DNA of 17,920 nucleotides from WHSM01 sp050701635 (GTDB lineage: Bacteria; Actinomycetota; Actinomycetes; Mycobacteriales; Micromonosporaceae), in assembly GCA_050701635.1 (NCBI GenBank), contig JBOGDF010000074.1, positions 1-17,920 of the forward strand, read 5' to 3'. How positions within the stretch are numbered: position 1 is the stretch's first letter; the number at the start of each line of letters is the position of its first letter. The translations under genes were made by a program, and so were the position numbers. Shown here one piece after another: positions 1-6,645 of the stretch. The notes under the pieces were generated by a model. The model saw nothing but the letters and a program-made list of their open reading frames with translations. It was not told where the DNA came from and made no database searches.

Positions 1-81
1 GCCACCCGGCACGGCATCGGCATACTCGACGCGCTCATCACCGCCGCCGCCGGCAACCCCTGGATCCCCACCACCACCTGA
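1..81 (+). CDS. C-terminal fragment of a gene cut by the window edge; possibly IS66-like transposase
   Basis: Frame 1 is open from the first base to a TGA at 79-81 and encodes 26 residues ending in GNPWIPTTT. The start lies outside the window. The tail, a helix reading RHGIGILDALITAAAGNPW, reminds me of the C-termini of actinobacterial IS66 transposases, and a candidate element end follows at 127. This is recognition from memory on a very short piece, so the family is uncertain; only the presence of an open reading frame with actinobacterial codon use is seen directly. Confidence 0.4.
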   Translation, partial: ATRHGIGILDALITAAAGNPWIPTTT

Positions 82-127
82 CCATCAGAGATTCCGCACA
101 CGTCGAGTCAGGCACCTATCCAGTTAC
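1..127 (+). mobile_element. Possible right end of an IS66-like insertion sequence
   Basis: About 45 bp beyond the stop of the partial gene the sequence reads AGGCACCTATCCAGTTAC, ending at 127. Read inward from the other strand this starts GTAACTGG, and terminal repeats of IS66-family elements characteristically begin with GTAA. The left end and target duplication are outside the window, so neither the element nor its boundary can be confirmed here. Confidence 0.3.
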
Positions 128-149
128 TGCGCCGCATGCATGAGGCGCA
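128..149. promoter_or_regulatory. 22-bp near-perfect palindrome, candidate operator of the downstream regulator
   Basis: The arms are TGCGCC and GGCGCA around a central CATGCATG, and only the seventh base from each end breaks the symmetry (20 of 22 positions symmetric). It lies 77 bp before the start of the HTH regulator gene. A TACGCT hexamer at 164-169 could be a -10 box, which would put the palindrome over the -35 region and suggest autoregulation. The symmetry is seen in the sequence; operator function is inferred. Confidence 0.45.
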
Positions 150-225
150 TTGGCCTGAGCACCTACGCTGATGACCACGCCCTACCGCTGGGCGGAGGAC
201 ACCAGGCAGCTGATCAGGAGGTGGC

Positions 226-1749
226 ATGACCCGGCGTAACGAGCCGCGGTACTGCCGCTGTGGAACCCGCCTGGCACGGGACAACAGAGGCAGCCTGTGC
301 TCAGCGTGCGGATCACGCAGCCGCGATCTCGTGGCGGGTCCGCCGGAGGTGCCGCCAGAGTTTTGGACAACCGACCAGCTGAGGGACGCTCTCGCGACGT
401 GGCACATGGGGCAGGTGATCTGCGCGTACCGGCACCACGCCTTCCACGGGCGCGTGCTGCCACAGGAGATCGTCGCCGGGTGGGTCGGTGTCACTCAGGC
501 GCAGCTGAGCCGAGTGGAGAGCGGCCCTCCGATAACCGACCTGACCAAGCTGGTCCATTGGGCCAAGACCTTGTGCATTCCGGCCGACCTGCTGTGGTTC
601 AAGCTTCCAGGCGACGACGGCAGCCAACAGGTGGCGCAGCCGTTTCTCCGCGAGTCGCAAATCGGCATGACGTCACGCGACCGCCGGTTGCCTACCCCGG
701 ACATCCTTGACCCGGACGACATCAAACGTCGCGATCTTCTGCGCCTTATGAGCGTGGCTGGCACCCTTATCGCTGCCTCCCACCTCGAGGAGAGCGCCGA
801 TTGGGAACGGCTCAACAGGGTGGCGGACAGGTCGGGGCACGTGGATGCGGCCGCTGTCGAGGAATACTCGACGCTCAACAACCATCTGTGGAATGTCTTC
901 ATCCGGGCCCGTGCAAAGCAAGCTGTGCTTCCGCTGGTACGCGAGCAGCTGACGGTGCTCATCGAGGGGCTTCGGTATGTCCGCCAGGCAGCCGTACACA
1001 GGCGACTCTGCGCGGTAGCTGCGGACCTGTTCCAGCTGGCCGGAGAGATCTACTTCGATGGGAACCGGTACACCGACGCGGCGCATTGCTACACGCTGGC
1101 AGCCAGCGCGGGCAAGGAGAGCGCCCACTTTGATCTGTGGGCGTGCGCCATGATCCGTCACGCCTACGTCGCCGTCTACGACCAGCATTTCGACGCCGCG
1201 GCCCCGCTACTCGAGTCAGCCGCGTGCCTCGCACGACGCGGCGACAGCAGTCTCTCGACCCGGTATTGGGTGGCCTCGGTCCAGGCACAGGTGTCCGCTG
1301 GGTTGGGGCAGTTGACTTCCTGCCGACGAGCGCTCGACCAGGCCGCGCAAGTCGACCGTCTCGGCGGTGTGGTTCACAACGGAGGCTGGCTGAGGTTCGA
1401 CGGCTCACGTCTTGCTGAGGAGGAAGGCGCCTGCTACGTGGCGCTGCAACGACCGGACCTCGCGGAGCCACCGCTGCGTCAGGCGTTGAGCCAACACCTC
1501 TCCCCGCGCCGTCGCGGCATCGTGCTGACCGATCTCGCCATGGCTGGATTGCAGCGCAGCGATCTTGACCAGTCACTCGAATACGCGGCAGCCACGTTGG
1601 ATGTCCATCACGCGGGTGGGTCGGGCGTCCTTGCGCGCCGGCTCGGATTGCTCCGGCCACATCTTGCGCCTCTACTCTCCGATCCACGTGCTCGCGAGCT
1701 CGGCCGTCTGATCGACGGGATGGCCGAGAGACCGCCAACTGACCGATGA
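226..1749 (+). CDS. XRE-like HTH transcriptional regulator with zinc-ribbon N-terminus and TPR-like C-terminus
   Basis: The 507-residue protein is a probable cytoplasmic DNA-binding regulator. Residues 10-28 carry C10-x-C12 and C25-x2-C28, the pattern of a small zinc ribbon. Residues about 68-125 hold an XRE-type helix-turn-helix (the stretch VTQAQLSRVESG is the recognition region). From about residue 190 to the end the protein is alpha-helical and Ala/Leu-rich, with TPR-like repeats, a layout common among Streptomyces-type XRE regulators. The ATG at 226 is preceded by AGGAGG at 216-221. The next gene starts 6 bp after the stop, so the two are probably cotranscribed. The palindrome at 128-149 is a candidate self-operator. 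The ligand and target genes cannot be told from the sequence. The regulator class is secure, the TPR call less so. Confidence 0.85.
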   Translation: MTRRNEPRYCRCGTRLARDNRGSLCSACGSRSRDLVAGPPEVPPEFWTTDQLRDALATWHMGQVICAYRHHAFHGRVLPQEIVAGWVGVTQAQLSRVESGPPITDLTKLVHWAKTLCIPADLLWFKLPGDDGSQQVAQPFLRESQIGMTSRDRRLPTPDILDPDDIKRRDLLRLMSVAGTLIAASHLEESADWERLNRVADRSGHVDAAAVEEYSTLNNHLWNVFIRARAKQAVLPLVREQLTVLIEGLRYVRQAAVHRRLCAVAADLFQLAGEIYFDGNRYTDAAHCYTLAASAGKESAHFDLWACAMIRHAYVAVYDQHFDAAAPLLESAACLARRGDSSLSTRYWVASVQAQVSAGLGQLTSCRRALDQAAQVDRLGGVVHNGGWLRFDGSRLAEEEGACYVALQRPDLAEPPLRQALSQHLSPRRRGIVLTDLAMAGLQRSDLDQSLEYAAATLDVHHAGGSGVLARRLGLLRPHLAPLLSDPRARELGRLIDGMAERPPTDR

Positions 1750-1755
1750 GGAGTC

Positions 1756-2124
1756 ATGTTGCAGGAGGAACCGGGCCGGGCGTTCCGCGAGGCGTGGATC
1801 GCCGGCGTCAAGAAGCACTATCCGGGTGAGCCGAAGCCGGGTTACATCACGCCGTGGGAGGACACTCCCGATTGGGAGCGCGACAGCGCCGCCGCGGTCG
1901 AAGACCAGATCGTCGCGTTCGTAGCGGCGACTGGCGGCAGTACGTCAAGGCTCACTCGTACCCAGAGAGGGCGTTTTGTGGCGCTGTGCTGGATCGGTCA
2001 GATCTACAGGCACATTCCCGAGCCGAAACCGTCGTACGTGGCCGACTGGGAGGACCTGCCAGAGTGGCAACAGGAGACGGATGCCGACATCTTCGAGGCC
2101 ATCGAGCAGATCGCCGGACGGTAG
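1756..2124 (+). CDS. Small acidic protein with two internal repeats, partner of the HTH regulator
   Basis: I do not recognise a family for this 122-residue protein. It is an internal duplication: residues about 9-55 and 73-118 each run Phe/Trp-rich helix, then PEPKP-x-Y, then WED-x-P-x-W, then an acidic helix. No signal peptide or membrane segment is visible, so it is probably cytoplasmic. It starts 6 bp after the regulator's stop. GAGGAG, which overlaps that stop, is close to the ATG, so translational coupling is likely. The invariant Trp, Pro and Tyr positions suggest that each half is a small binding fold, perhaps for the regulator or a peptide; that is inference. A strong terminator follows 34 bp downstream. 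Confidence 0.75.
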   Translation: MLQEEPGRAFREAWIAGVKKHYPGEPKPGYITPWEDTPDWERDSAAAVEDQIVAFVAATGGSTSRLTRTQRGRFVALCWIGQIYRHIPEPKPSYVADWEDLPEWQQETDADIFEAIEQIAGR

Positions 2125-2158
2125 CCGGGCGGTGATGCCCGCGTACCCCCGGAATGAA

Positions 2159-2192
2159 AAGTCCCCGGCAGCGCCGTTGCTGCCGGGGACTT
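2159..2192. terminator. Strong bidirectional intrinsic terminator between convergent genes
   Basis: A perfect 14-bp stem (left arm AAGTCCCCGGCAGC, right arm its exact complement) closes on a 6-nt GCCGTT loop. On the plus strand TTCTTCT follows, and on the minus strand AAAAGT/TTTTCATTCC gives a short T run. It lies between the stop of the small duplicated protein (2124) and the stop of the C39 peptidase (2213), so it can serve both genes. Confidence 0.85.
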
Positions 2193-2212
2193 CTTCTGGG
2201 GAGCGGGAGGAG

Positions 2213-3499
2213 TTACCAGTTGGGCTGCGCGGGTGCCGCCGGCAGCGGTACGTCCGGCGGGTGGATCACGTACGTCACGCCGCCGCTGTGCGTCAGCCAC
2301 ACGTTCTCGAACTCGGCACGGCCGAAGGTCTTGCGGACCGCGGCGTTGGAGTGGGCGAACGGGTCGTTCATGATCGGGTTGCCCGCCGCGTCGAAGCCGA
2401 CGATCAGCAGCAGGTGGCCGTTGGTGCCGTAGTCGGCGCCCGGGACCTCGTTCTTCTTCCACGACGCGGAGACCACCAGCGGGATGCCGGCGGCGATGAA
2501 CTTCTCGGCCTCGTTCAGTGACCGCAGCCGGGTGACGAACCCGTCCAGCCCGTACGTGGCCGCGTACGCGGTGTTGTACGGCCAGTTGCCGGCGCCGTTG
2601 TAGTTGTAGTCGAAGACGTGCCGGGCCGCGTGGTCGACCCACGGGTCGCTGTGCGGGTCCGGCGCCACCCAGTCGTAGTCCGACGCCGGGGGCAGCGCGT
2701 TCCAGTAGCCCATCGCCATCGAGGTGGAGGTGGGACTGCACCAGGCTTCGCCGCCGTTGTCCCACTGCGGGTAGTGCCCGACGTGCAGCTCCTGGGAGAA
2801 CTGCGGTACGGCGAGGGTGCGTACCACCCCGGACGGGGTGCTGGGGGTCACCTTGCCGTCGGGGAGCTGCGAGGCCATGGCGCCGATGGAGCGAACCGAC
2901 GGGGAGTCGGTGCTGCCGACCGGGCGCAGCAGGGTGAGCTCGATCTGGTAGCTCTTCCAGGCGTGGCCGTCGCGCGCCACGAAGGTGTCGATCGCGACGA
3001 AGCCGTCGTCGTCGCCCTGCAACGGCACTGACGTACGGTGCATCTCGGTGTCGCGGGCGGCCCAGCGGCCCAGGATGTACCACTTGGTGGTGTTGCCGAG
3101 CTCGGTGACGCCGCGCAGGTTCACCTGGATCCAGGTGCCGCCGGGGGTGTCGGCGTTCCACGACGGGATCGCCTCGGTGGCGGCGAACGACAGCGGGACG
3201 CTGGGGGAGGTCCAGCGGGCGTACTCGTACCGCTTGCTGGAGCCGTCGCCGAACGGGTCGGTGTAGTCGAACGTACCGACCGTGGAGCCGATGCCGAGCG
3301 CGCCGCCGCTCGCGGTGGTGCCCTGGCCGTTGCCGGTGGCGAACTCGGCGTCGGTGGTCCAGTCGGTGTAGAGGACTTCGCGGGCGCCGGTGGCCTTCTT
3401 CGCGTCGGTGGTGGCGCCGGCGCTCGCCGCGGTCGCCATCAGGGCGGCGGCGCCGATGACCGCCACCACCGCCCGGGCCAGATATCTGGTCGATGCCAT
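2213..3499 (-). CDS. Secreted C39-like (papain-fold) cysteine peptidase
   Basis: The 428-residue exported protein has a Sec signal peptide: Arg5/Arg9, a hydrophobic core at about 10-23, and an ASA-like cleavage site near residue 27. Residues about 40-225 look like an all-beta accessory domain. Residues about 230-420 match the Peptidase_C39_2 fold: VPQFSQ near the start, catalytic Cys254 in AWCSPTSTSM, His362 in NGHLLLIVGFD and Asp379 in MNDPF. This is the actinobacterial extracellular C39-like family; the substrate is unknown. It is not next to a bacteriocin ABC transporter, so a leader-peptidase role is unlikely. The ATG at 3499 has GGAGG (3508-3512) 8 nt upstream, and a clear promoter lies at 3536-3564. 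The gene appears monocistronic and ends at the 2159-2192 terminator. Confidence 0.85.
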   Translation of the reverse strand: MASTRYLARAVVAVIGAAALMATAASAGATTDAKKATGAREVLYTDWTTDAEFATGNGQGTTASGGALGIGSTVGTFDYTDPFGDGSSKRYEYARWTSPSVPLSFAATEAIPSWNADTPGGTWIQVNLRGVTELGNTTKWYILGRWAARDTEMHRTSVPLQGDDDGFVAIDTFVARDGHAWKSYQIELTLLRPVGSTDSPSVRSIGAMASQLPDGKVTPSTPSGVVRTLAVPQFSQELHVGHYPQWDNGGEAWCSPTSTSMAMGYWNALPPASDYDWVAPDPHSDPWVDHAARHVFDYNYNGAGNWPYNTAYAATYGLDGFVTRLRSLNEAEKFIAAGIPLVVSASWKKNEVPGADYGTNGHLLLIVGFDAAGNPIMNDPFAHSNAAVRKTFGRAEFENVWLTHSGGVTYVIHPPDVPLPAAPAQPNW

Positions 3500-3535
3500 G
3501 GAGGGTGCCTCCGAGTGTCTGGGGTGGTGCGCCGG

Positions 3536-3564
3536 ACGTTAGGCCCGCCGCACGGCGGCGTCAA
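3536..3564 (-). promoter_or_regulatory. Promoter of the C39 peptidase with a palindrome in its spacer
   Basis: On the minus strand TTGACG (3564-3559) and TAACGT (3541-3536) are separated by exactly 17 bp, close to the vegetative sigma consensus. Nearly the whole spacer is an inverted repeat: CCGCCG and CGGCGG arms (3545-3558, plus-strand numbering) around two bases. Transcription would begin near 3529, leaving a leader of about 30 nt with the GGAGG ribosome site. The spacer palindrome could be an operator; it could also be chance in GC-rich DNA. Confidence 0.65.
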
Positions 3565-3654
3565 GACTTGCCCACTTTTGCCGGACGCCTGGAGTTTTCT
3601 TACCAGTACGCTCGGCGCTTCGCCACCCGCCGCACGGCTCGACCTGTCGGAGCG

Positions 3655-4704
3655 CTACGTGATGCTGCCCGCGATCGCCTCGGTACGCGCGGCGACGAAC
3701 TTGTCGAAGCGCTCCAGCGCCACCCCGAGCAGGCTGTCGATCGAGAAGCCCACGAACACCAGGTAGAGGTTGTCGATCTTGCCGGTGGCCAGGATCACCC
3801 CGTACGCCATGGCGGGGATCGCGAAGGCGTACAGCATCAGGTACATCTCGTTGATGTGCACCCACACGGTGAAGTTGCCGATCGCGGTGAACCGCTGATC
3901 CGGCTCGGCGTTGGCACGGCGCTGCTGCTTCAGCGCGGCGATCAGCACGTGCAGCACGGCTCCGGCGTACGCCGCCAGGATCCCGATCAGGTACGTGGTG
4001 CTGGTGGCGCCCTTCGGGTTCTTCGCCTCGAACAGCTTGACCAGATCGACCGCGTACACCGCGCTGACCAGCGCCAATGCCACCACCGCGAGCACCAGGA
4101 CCCAGCTGAGCAGGCGGCGGATCCGGTGGCCGGAGGCGCGGATGATCACCCCGCTGGCGACGTCGACCACGCCCATCACGCTGCGCGGATGGCTGGTCAT
4201 CCAGCGCAGGATCAACGTACGGGCGTCCTTGCTCGTGATCTCGTGGGCGAACTCGTCGTGGAAGTTCAGGGTGGCGCCGACCCGTACCGACTGCAGGTTC
4301 TCGTTGGCGCGCTCGGGCACCGTGAGGTAGCCGATCTCCAGGATGCACCGGTCGATGTCCCCGCGTACCGCGCCGAGTGAGGCCGGAGCGGTCTTCCAGG
4401 CCCGCTTCACATCACCCCACAGGTTGTCGATGCGGGTCACCTTGTCGGAGTAGCTCCCGGCGACGCGGTCGTTCTGCGCCACCAGCTCCGCGATCTTCAC
4501 CAGCCGGCGGTCGATCTCCTTCGCCTCGCGCGCCACCATCGGGGTGAGGTCGTCCCAGAGCGCCGTGCGCTCCACCTCGCCGGCGGCGGCGTACCGCGCC
4601 AGGGCGGCGTCGATGCGTACCAGCTCCTCCCGGATCTCGCGCAGGGTGGAGCGCAGCCGGCGTGCGGCGGCTTTGTCAGCGGGGCTCGGTGCGGTCTCGG
4701 CCAT
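3655..4704 (-). CDS. Unrecognised membrane protein: N-terminal coiled coil, four C-terminal TM helices
   Basis: The 349-residue protein matches no family I can name. Residues 1-110 are charged and helical with heptad character (a long Arg/Glu/Leu-rich run to about 100). Residues 110-195 are mixed soluble sequence. Hydrophobic segments follow at about 199-221, 236-257, 286-306 and 311-331, with an Arg/Lys/Gln-rich loop at 258-271. The N-terminal half is probably cytosolic. The frame stays open upstream to 5097, but that extension lies antisense to the VOC gene. I therefore chose the ATG at 4704, which begins the first actinobacterial-looking sequence. No good Shine-Dalgarno site precedes it. 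The gene stands alone, tail-to-head with the peptidase promoter region and divergent from the VOC gene. Confidence 0.7.
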   Translation of the reverse strand: MAETAPSPADKAAARRLRSTLREIREELVRIDAALARYAAAGEVERTALWDDLTPMVAREAKEIDRRLVKIAELVAQNDRVAGSYSDKVTRIDNLWGDVKRAWKTAPASLGAVRGDIDRCILEIGYLTVPERANENLQSVRVGATLNFHDEFAHEITSKDARTLILRWMTSHPRSVMGVVDVASGVIIRASGHRIRRLLSWVLVLAVVALALVSAVYAVDLVKLFEAKNPKGATSTTYLIGILAAYAGAVLHVLIAALKQQRRANAEPDQRFTAIGNFTVWVHINEMYLMLYAFAIPAMAYGVILATGKIDNLYLVFVGFSIDSLLGVALERFDKFVAARTEAIAGSIT

Positions 4705-4770
4705 GGACTGATGGTCGCGGATCGGTGGCGACCGCTGCGACCCTGCGTCGCCGGGATGACTCAAATTCGC

Positions 4771-4806
4771 CTGACGTACGCCGTGCCGCCGGACTAGCCT
4801 GCCCGC
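4771..4806 (+). promoter_or_regulatory. Leaderless-type promoter of the VOC gene
   Basis: TAGCCT at 4795-4800 lies 6 nt before the ATG at 4807. A weak -35 match CTGACG (4771-4776) is 18 bp upstream. No purine-rich ribosome site occurs between box and start, so the mRNA probably begins at or very near the ATG. Confidence 0.55.
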
Positions 4807-5187
4807 ATGGTTTCCGCCGTACGACACGTGACCTTCGACGCGGCCGACCCGTACCGGATGGCGGCCTGGTGGGCCGAGGTCATCGGCTACCGGACGGACC
4901 CCGACGATCTTCCGGAGCACACCGAGCACCTGATCCTGCCGCCCGACGGCGCCGGCCCGGGGCTGCTGTTCTGCGCGGTGCCGGACGCCAAGACCGTGAA
5001 GAACCGGGTCCACCTCGACCTGCAACCGCAGGACCGCAGCCGCGACGAAGAGGTGGAGCGGGTGCTCGCCCTCGGCGGCACGCTGGTGGCCGACCACCGC
5101 AAGCCGGACGGCACCGGCTGGGCGGTGCTCGCCGACCCCGAAGGCAACGAGTTCTGCGTCGAGCGCAGCGCCGCCGAACGCGGTTAG
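4807..5187 (+). CDS. VOC (glyoxalase/bleomycin-resistance fold) protein
   Basis: The 126-residue protein is a single vicinal-oxygen-chelate unit made of two beta-alpha-beta-beta-beta modules. Its marks are VRHVTFDAADPYRMAAWWAEVIGY at the N-terminus (early His, then the AxWWaevLGy signature), the RVHLDL strand in the middle, and the closing motif DPEGNEFCVERS. Such proteins are small cytosolic enzymes or binding proteins; this actinobacterial subgroup has no assigned substrate. The start at 4807 follows a leaderless-type -10 box. Its stop is only 4 bp from the stop of the convergent RNase D gene, so their 3' transcripts must overlap. Confidence 0.85.
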   Translation: MVSAVRHVTFDAADPYRMAAWWAEVIGYRTDPDDLPEHTEHLILPPDGAGPGLLFCAVPDAKTVKNRVHLDLQPQDRSRDEEVERVLALGGTLVADHRKPDGTGWAVLADPEGNEFCVERSAAERG

Positions 5188-5191
5188 AACC

Positions 5192-6487
5192 TCATTCCGG
5201 GGGTACGGCCAGCGCCTTGGCCAGCGGGCCGGCGGTGAGCGTGATCTGCCACTGTCGGGCGCCGTAGCCGGCGAGCTCGTCGGCCACGGCGTCTTCGGTC
5301 AGCGACTCGGGCGGCGTCCAGGCGAGGCGGCGAACCGAGTCGGGGAGGATCAGGTTCTCCGGCGGGACGGCGTACTCCTCGGAAAGGGTGTTGACGGCGG
5401 TACGGCAGCGGGCCAGCCGGGCCGCCGCGGCGGGGTCGCGCTCGGCCCAGCGGTGCGGTGGCGGGGGTCCGTCGCTCGGCACGGTCGCGCTCGGCAGCCC
5501 GGAGTCCGGCAGCAGCCGGGCGTCGGTGAGCGCGCGCAGCCAGACGTTGGCGAGCTTGCGGGTGGCGCGACCGCCGAAGCCGGGGAGCGCGGTGAGCGCG
5601 GCGGCGTCCGCCGGGTCGGCCTGCGCGGCGGCCATGATCGCGGCGTCCGGCAGGATCCGCCCCGGCGCCACGTCCCGCTTGCGGGCGATGTCGTCGCGGG
5701 TCTGCCACAGCGCGCGCACCCGGGCCAGGGCGCGTACCCCCCGAGCCTTGTGGATCCCGGAGGTACGCCGCCACGGGTCCGTACGGGGCTTCGGCCCGGG
5801 TGCGGTGAGCAGCGCCGCGAACTCCTCCTGCGCCCAGCCCAGCTTCCCCTGGCGCTCCAGCTCGGTGCCGAGCGCGTACCGCAGCTCGATCAGCAGCTCC
5901 ACGTCGAGCGCGGCGTACGTCAGCCACGACGCCGGCAACGGCCGGTTGCTCCAGTCCGCGGCGGAGTGGTGCTTCTCCAGGGTGTAGCCCAGCAGCCGTT
6001 CGGTGAGCGCGGCGAGACCGACCCGCTCGAAGCCGGCCAGCCGGGCGCCCAGCTCGGTGTCGAACAGCTGCGTGGGCCGCATCCCCACGTCGGTCAGGCA
6101 CGGCAGGTCCTGGCTGGCGGCGTGCAGCACCCACTCGGTGTCCTGCAGCGCCCGGCCCATCGGCTGGAGGTCGTCGAACGCGATCGGGTCGACCAGGAAC
6201 GTCCCGGCCCCGGCGCGCCGCAGCTGGATCAGGTACGCCCGGTGGCTGTACCGGTAGCCGGAGGCGCGCTCCGCGTCCACCGCGAGCGGCCCGGTGCCCG
6301 ACACCAGGCGCTTGGTGGCGTGCTCCAGCGCGTCGGTGGTCTCGATCGGCGCGGGCGTGCCCTCCCGGGGCGCGGTCAACAGCACCGACGGCTGTGCAGC
6401 ATCCGCATCATGGGGATATGTGCCGTGCTGGGCGGCACGTACGGGTTTGTCCGGCCCGCTCCGGTTCGCCGGCGGTTGCTGTGTCAC
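5192..6487 (-). CDS. rnd: Ribonuclease D (DEDDy 3'-5' exonuclease with HRDC domain)
   Basis: The 431-residue cytosolic protein trims RNA 3' ends. The DEDDy exonuclease domain covers about residues 45-215: motif I is VDAE (Asp71, Glu73), motif II is HAASQD (Asp127), and motif III is YAALD (Tyr191, Asp195). An HRDC helical domain follows at about 235-320, and then a C-terminal region of the kind found in actinobacterial members. All catalytic acids are present. The start is a GTG at 6487 with TACGGT 6 nt before it and no Shine-Dalgarno site, so translation is probably leaderless. It is divergent from the protease gene. In many actinobacteria rnd lies close to a DUF3000 gene and hemE, as here. 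Confidence 0.92.
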   Translation of the reverse strand: MTQQPPANRSGPDKPVRAAQHGTYPHDADAAQPSVLLTAPREGTPAPIETTDALEHATKRLVSGTGPLAVDAERASGYRYSHRAYLIQLRRAGAGTFLVDPIAFDDLQPMGRALQDTEWVLHAASQDLPCLTDVGMRPTQLFDTELGARLAGFERVGLAALTERLLGYTLEKHHSAADWSNRPLPASWLTYAALDVELLIELRYALGTELERQGKLGWAQEEFAALLTAPGPKPRTDPWRRTSGIHKARGVRALARVRALWQTRDDIARKRDVAPGRILPDAAIMAAAQADPADAAALTALPGFGGRATRKLANVWLRALTDARLLPDSGLPSATVPSDGPPPPHRWAERDPAAAARLARCRTAVNTLSEEYAVPPENLILPDSVRRLAWTPPESLTEDAVADELAGYGARQWQITLTAGPLAKALAVPPE

Positions 6488-6493
6488 CCGCCC

Positions 6494-6499
6494 ACCGTA
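6494..6499 (-). promoter_or_regulatory. Leaderless -10 box of rnd
   Basis: On the minus strand TACGGT ends 6 nt before the GTG start of RNase D. No convincing -35 hexamer is seen at the usual distance. The position and the TANNNT form match the other leaderless starts in the window. Confidence 0.5.
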
Positions 6500-6645
6500 C
6501 GGGCGGATGGTGCGTCATGGGTGACCGCCCCGGCACCCAGTGGCGTCGCGCGTGTCGTACCGTACGCCGCGTACTGGCATCTTGCCGGCGGCTGTGGCAT
6601 CTTCCCGCGGTACGGGTGGCGAGCGGCACGGGGAGGACGCGGTAC

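Noticed and set aside
2004..3161. Long open frame (385 codons) antisense-overlapping or out of frame with the C39 peptidase
   Set aside because: Arg/Pro/Gly-rich shadow of the peptidase gene in another frame; no ribosome site and no family features.
4705..5097. N-terminal extension of the coiled-coil/four-TM protein
   Set aside because: The extra 131 residues lie antisense to the VOC gene, start with a composition unlike the rest and have no start signal.
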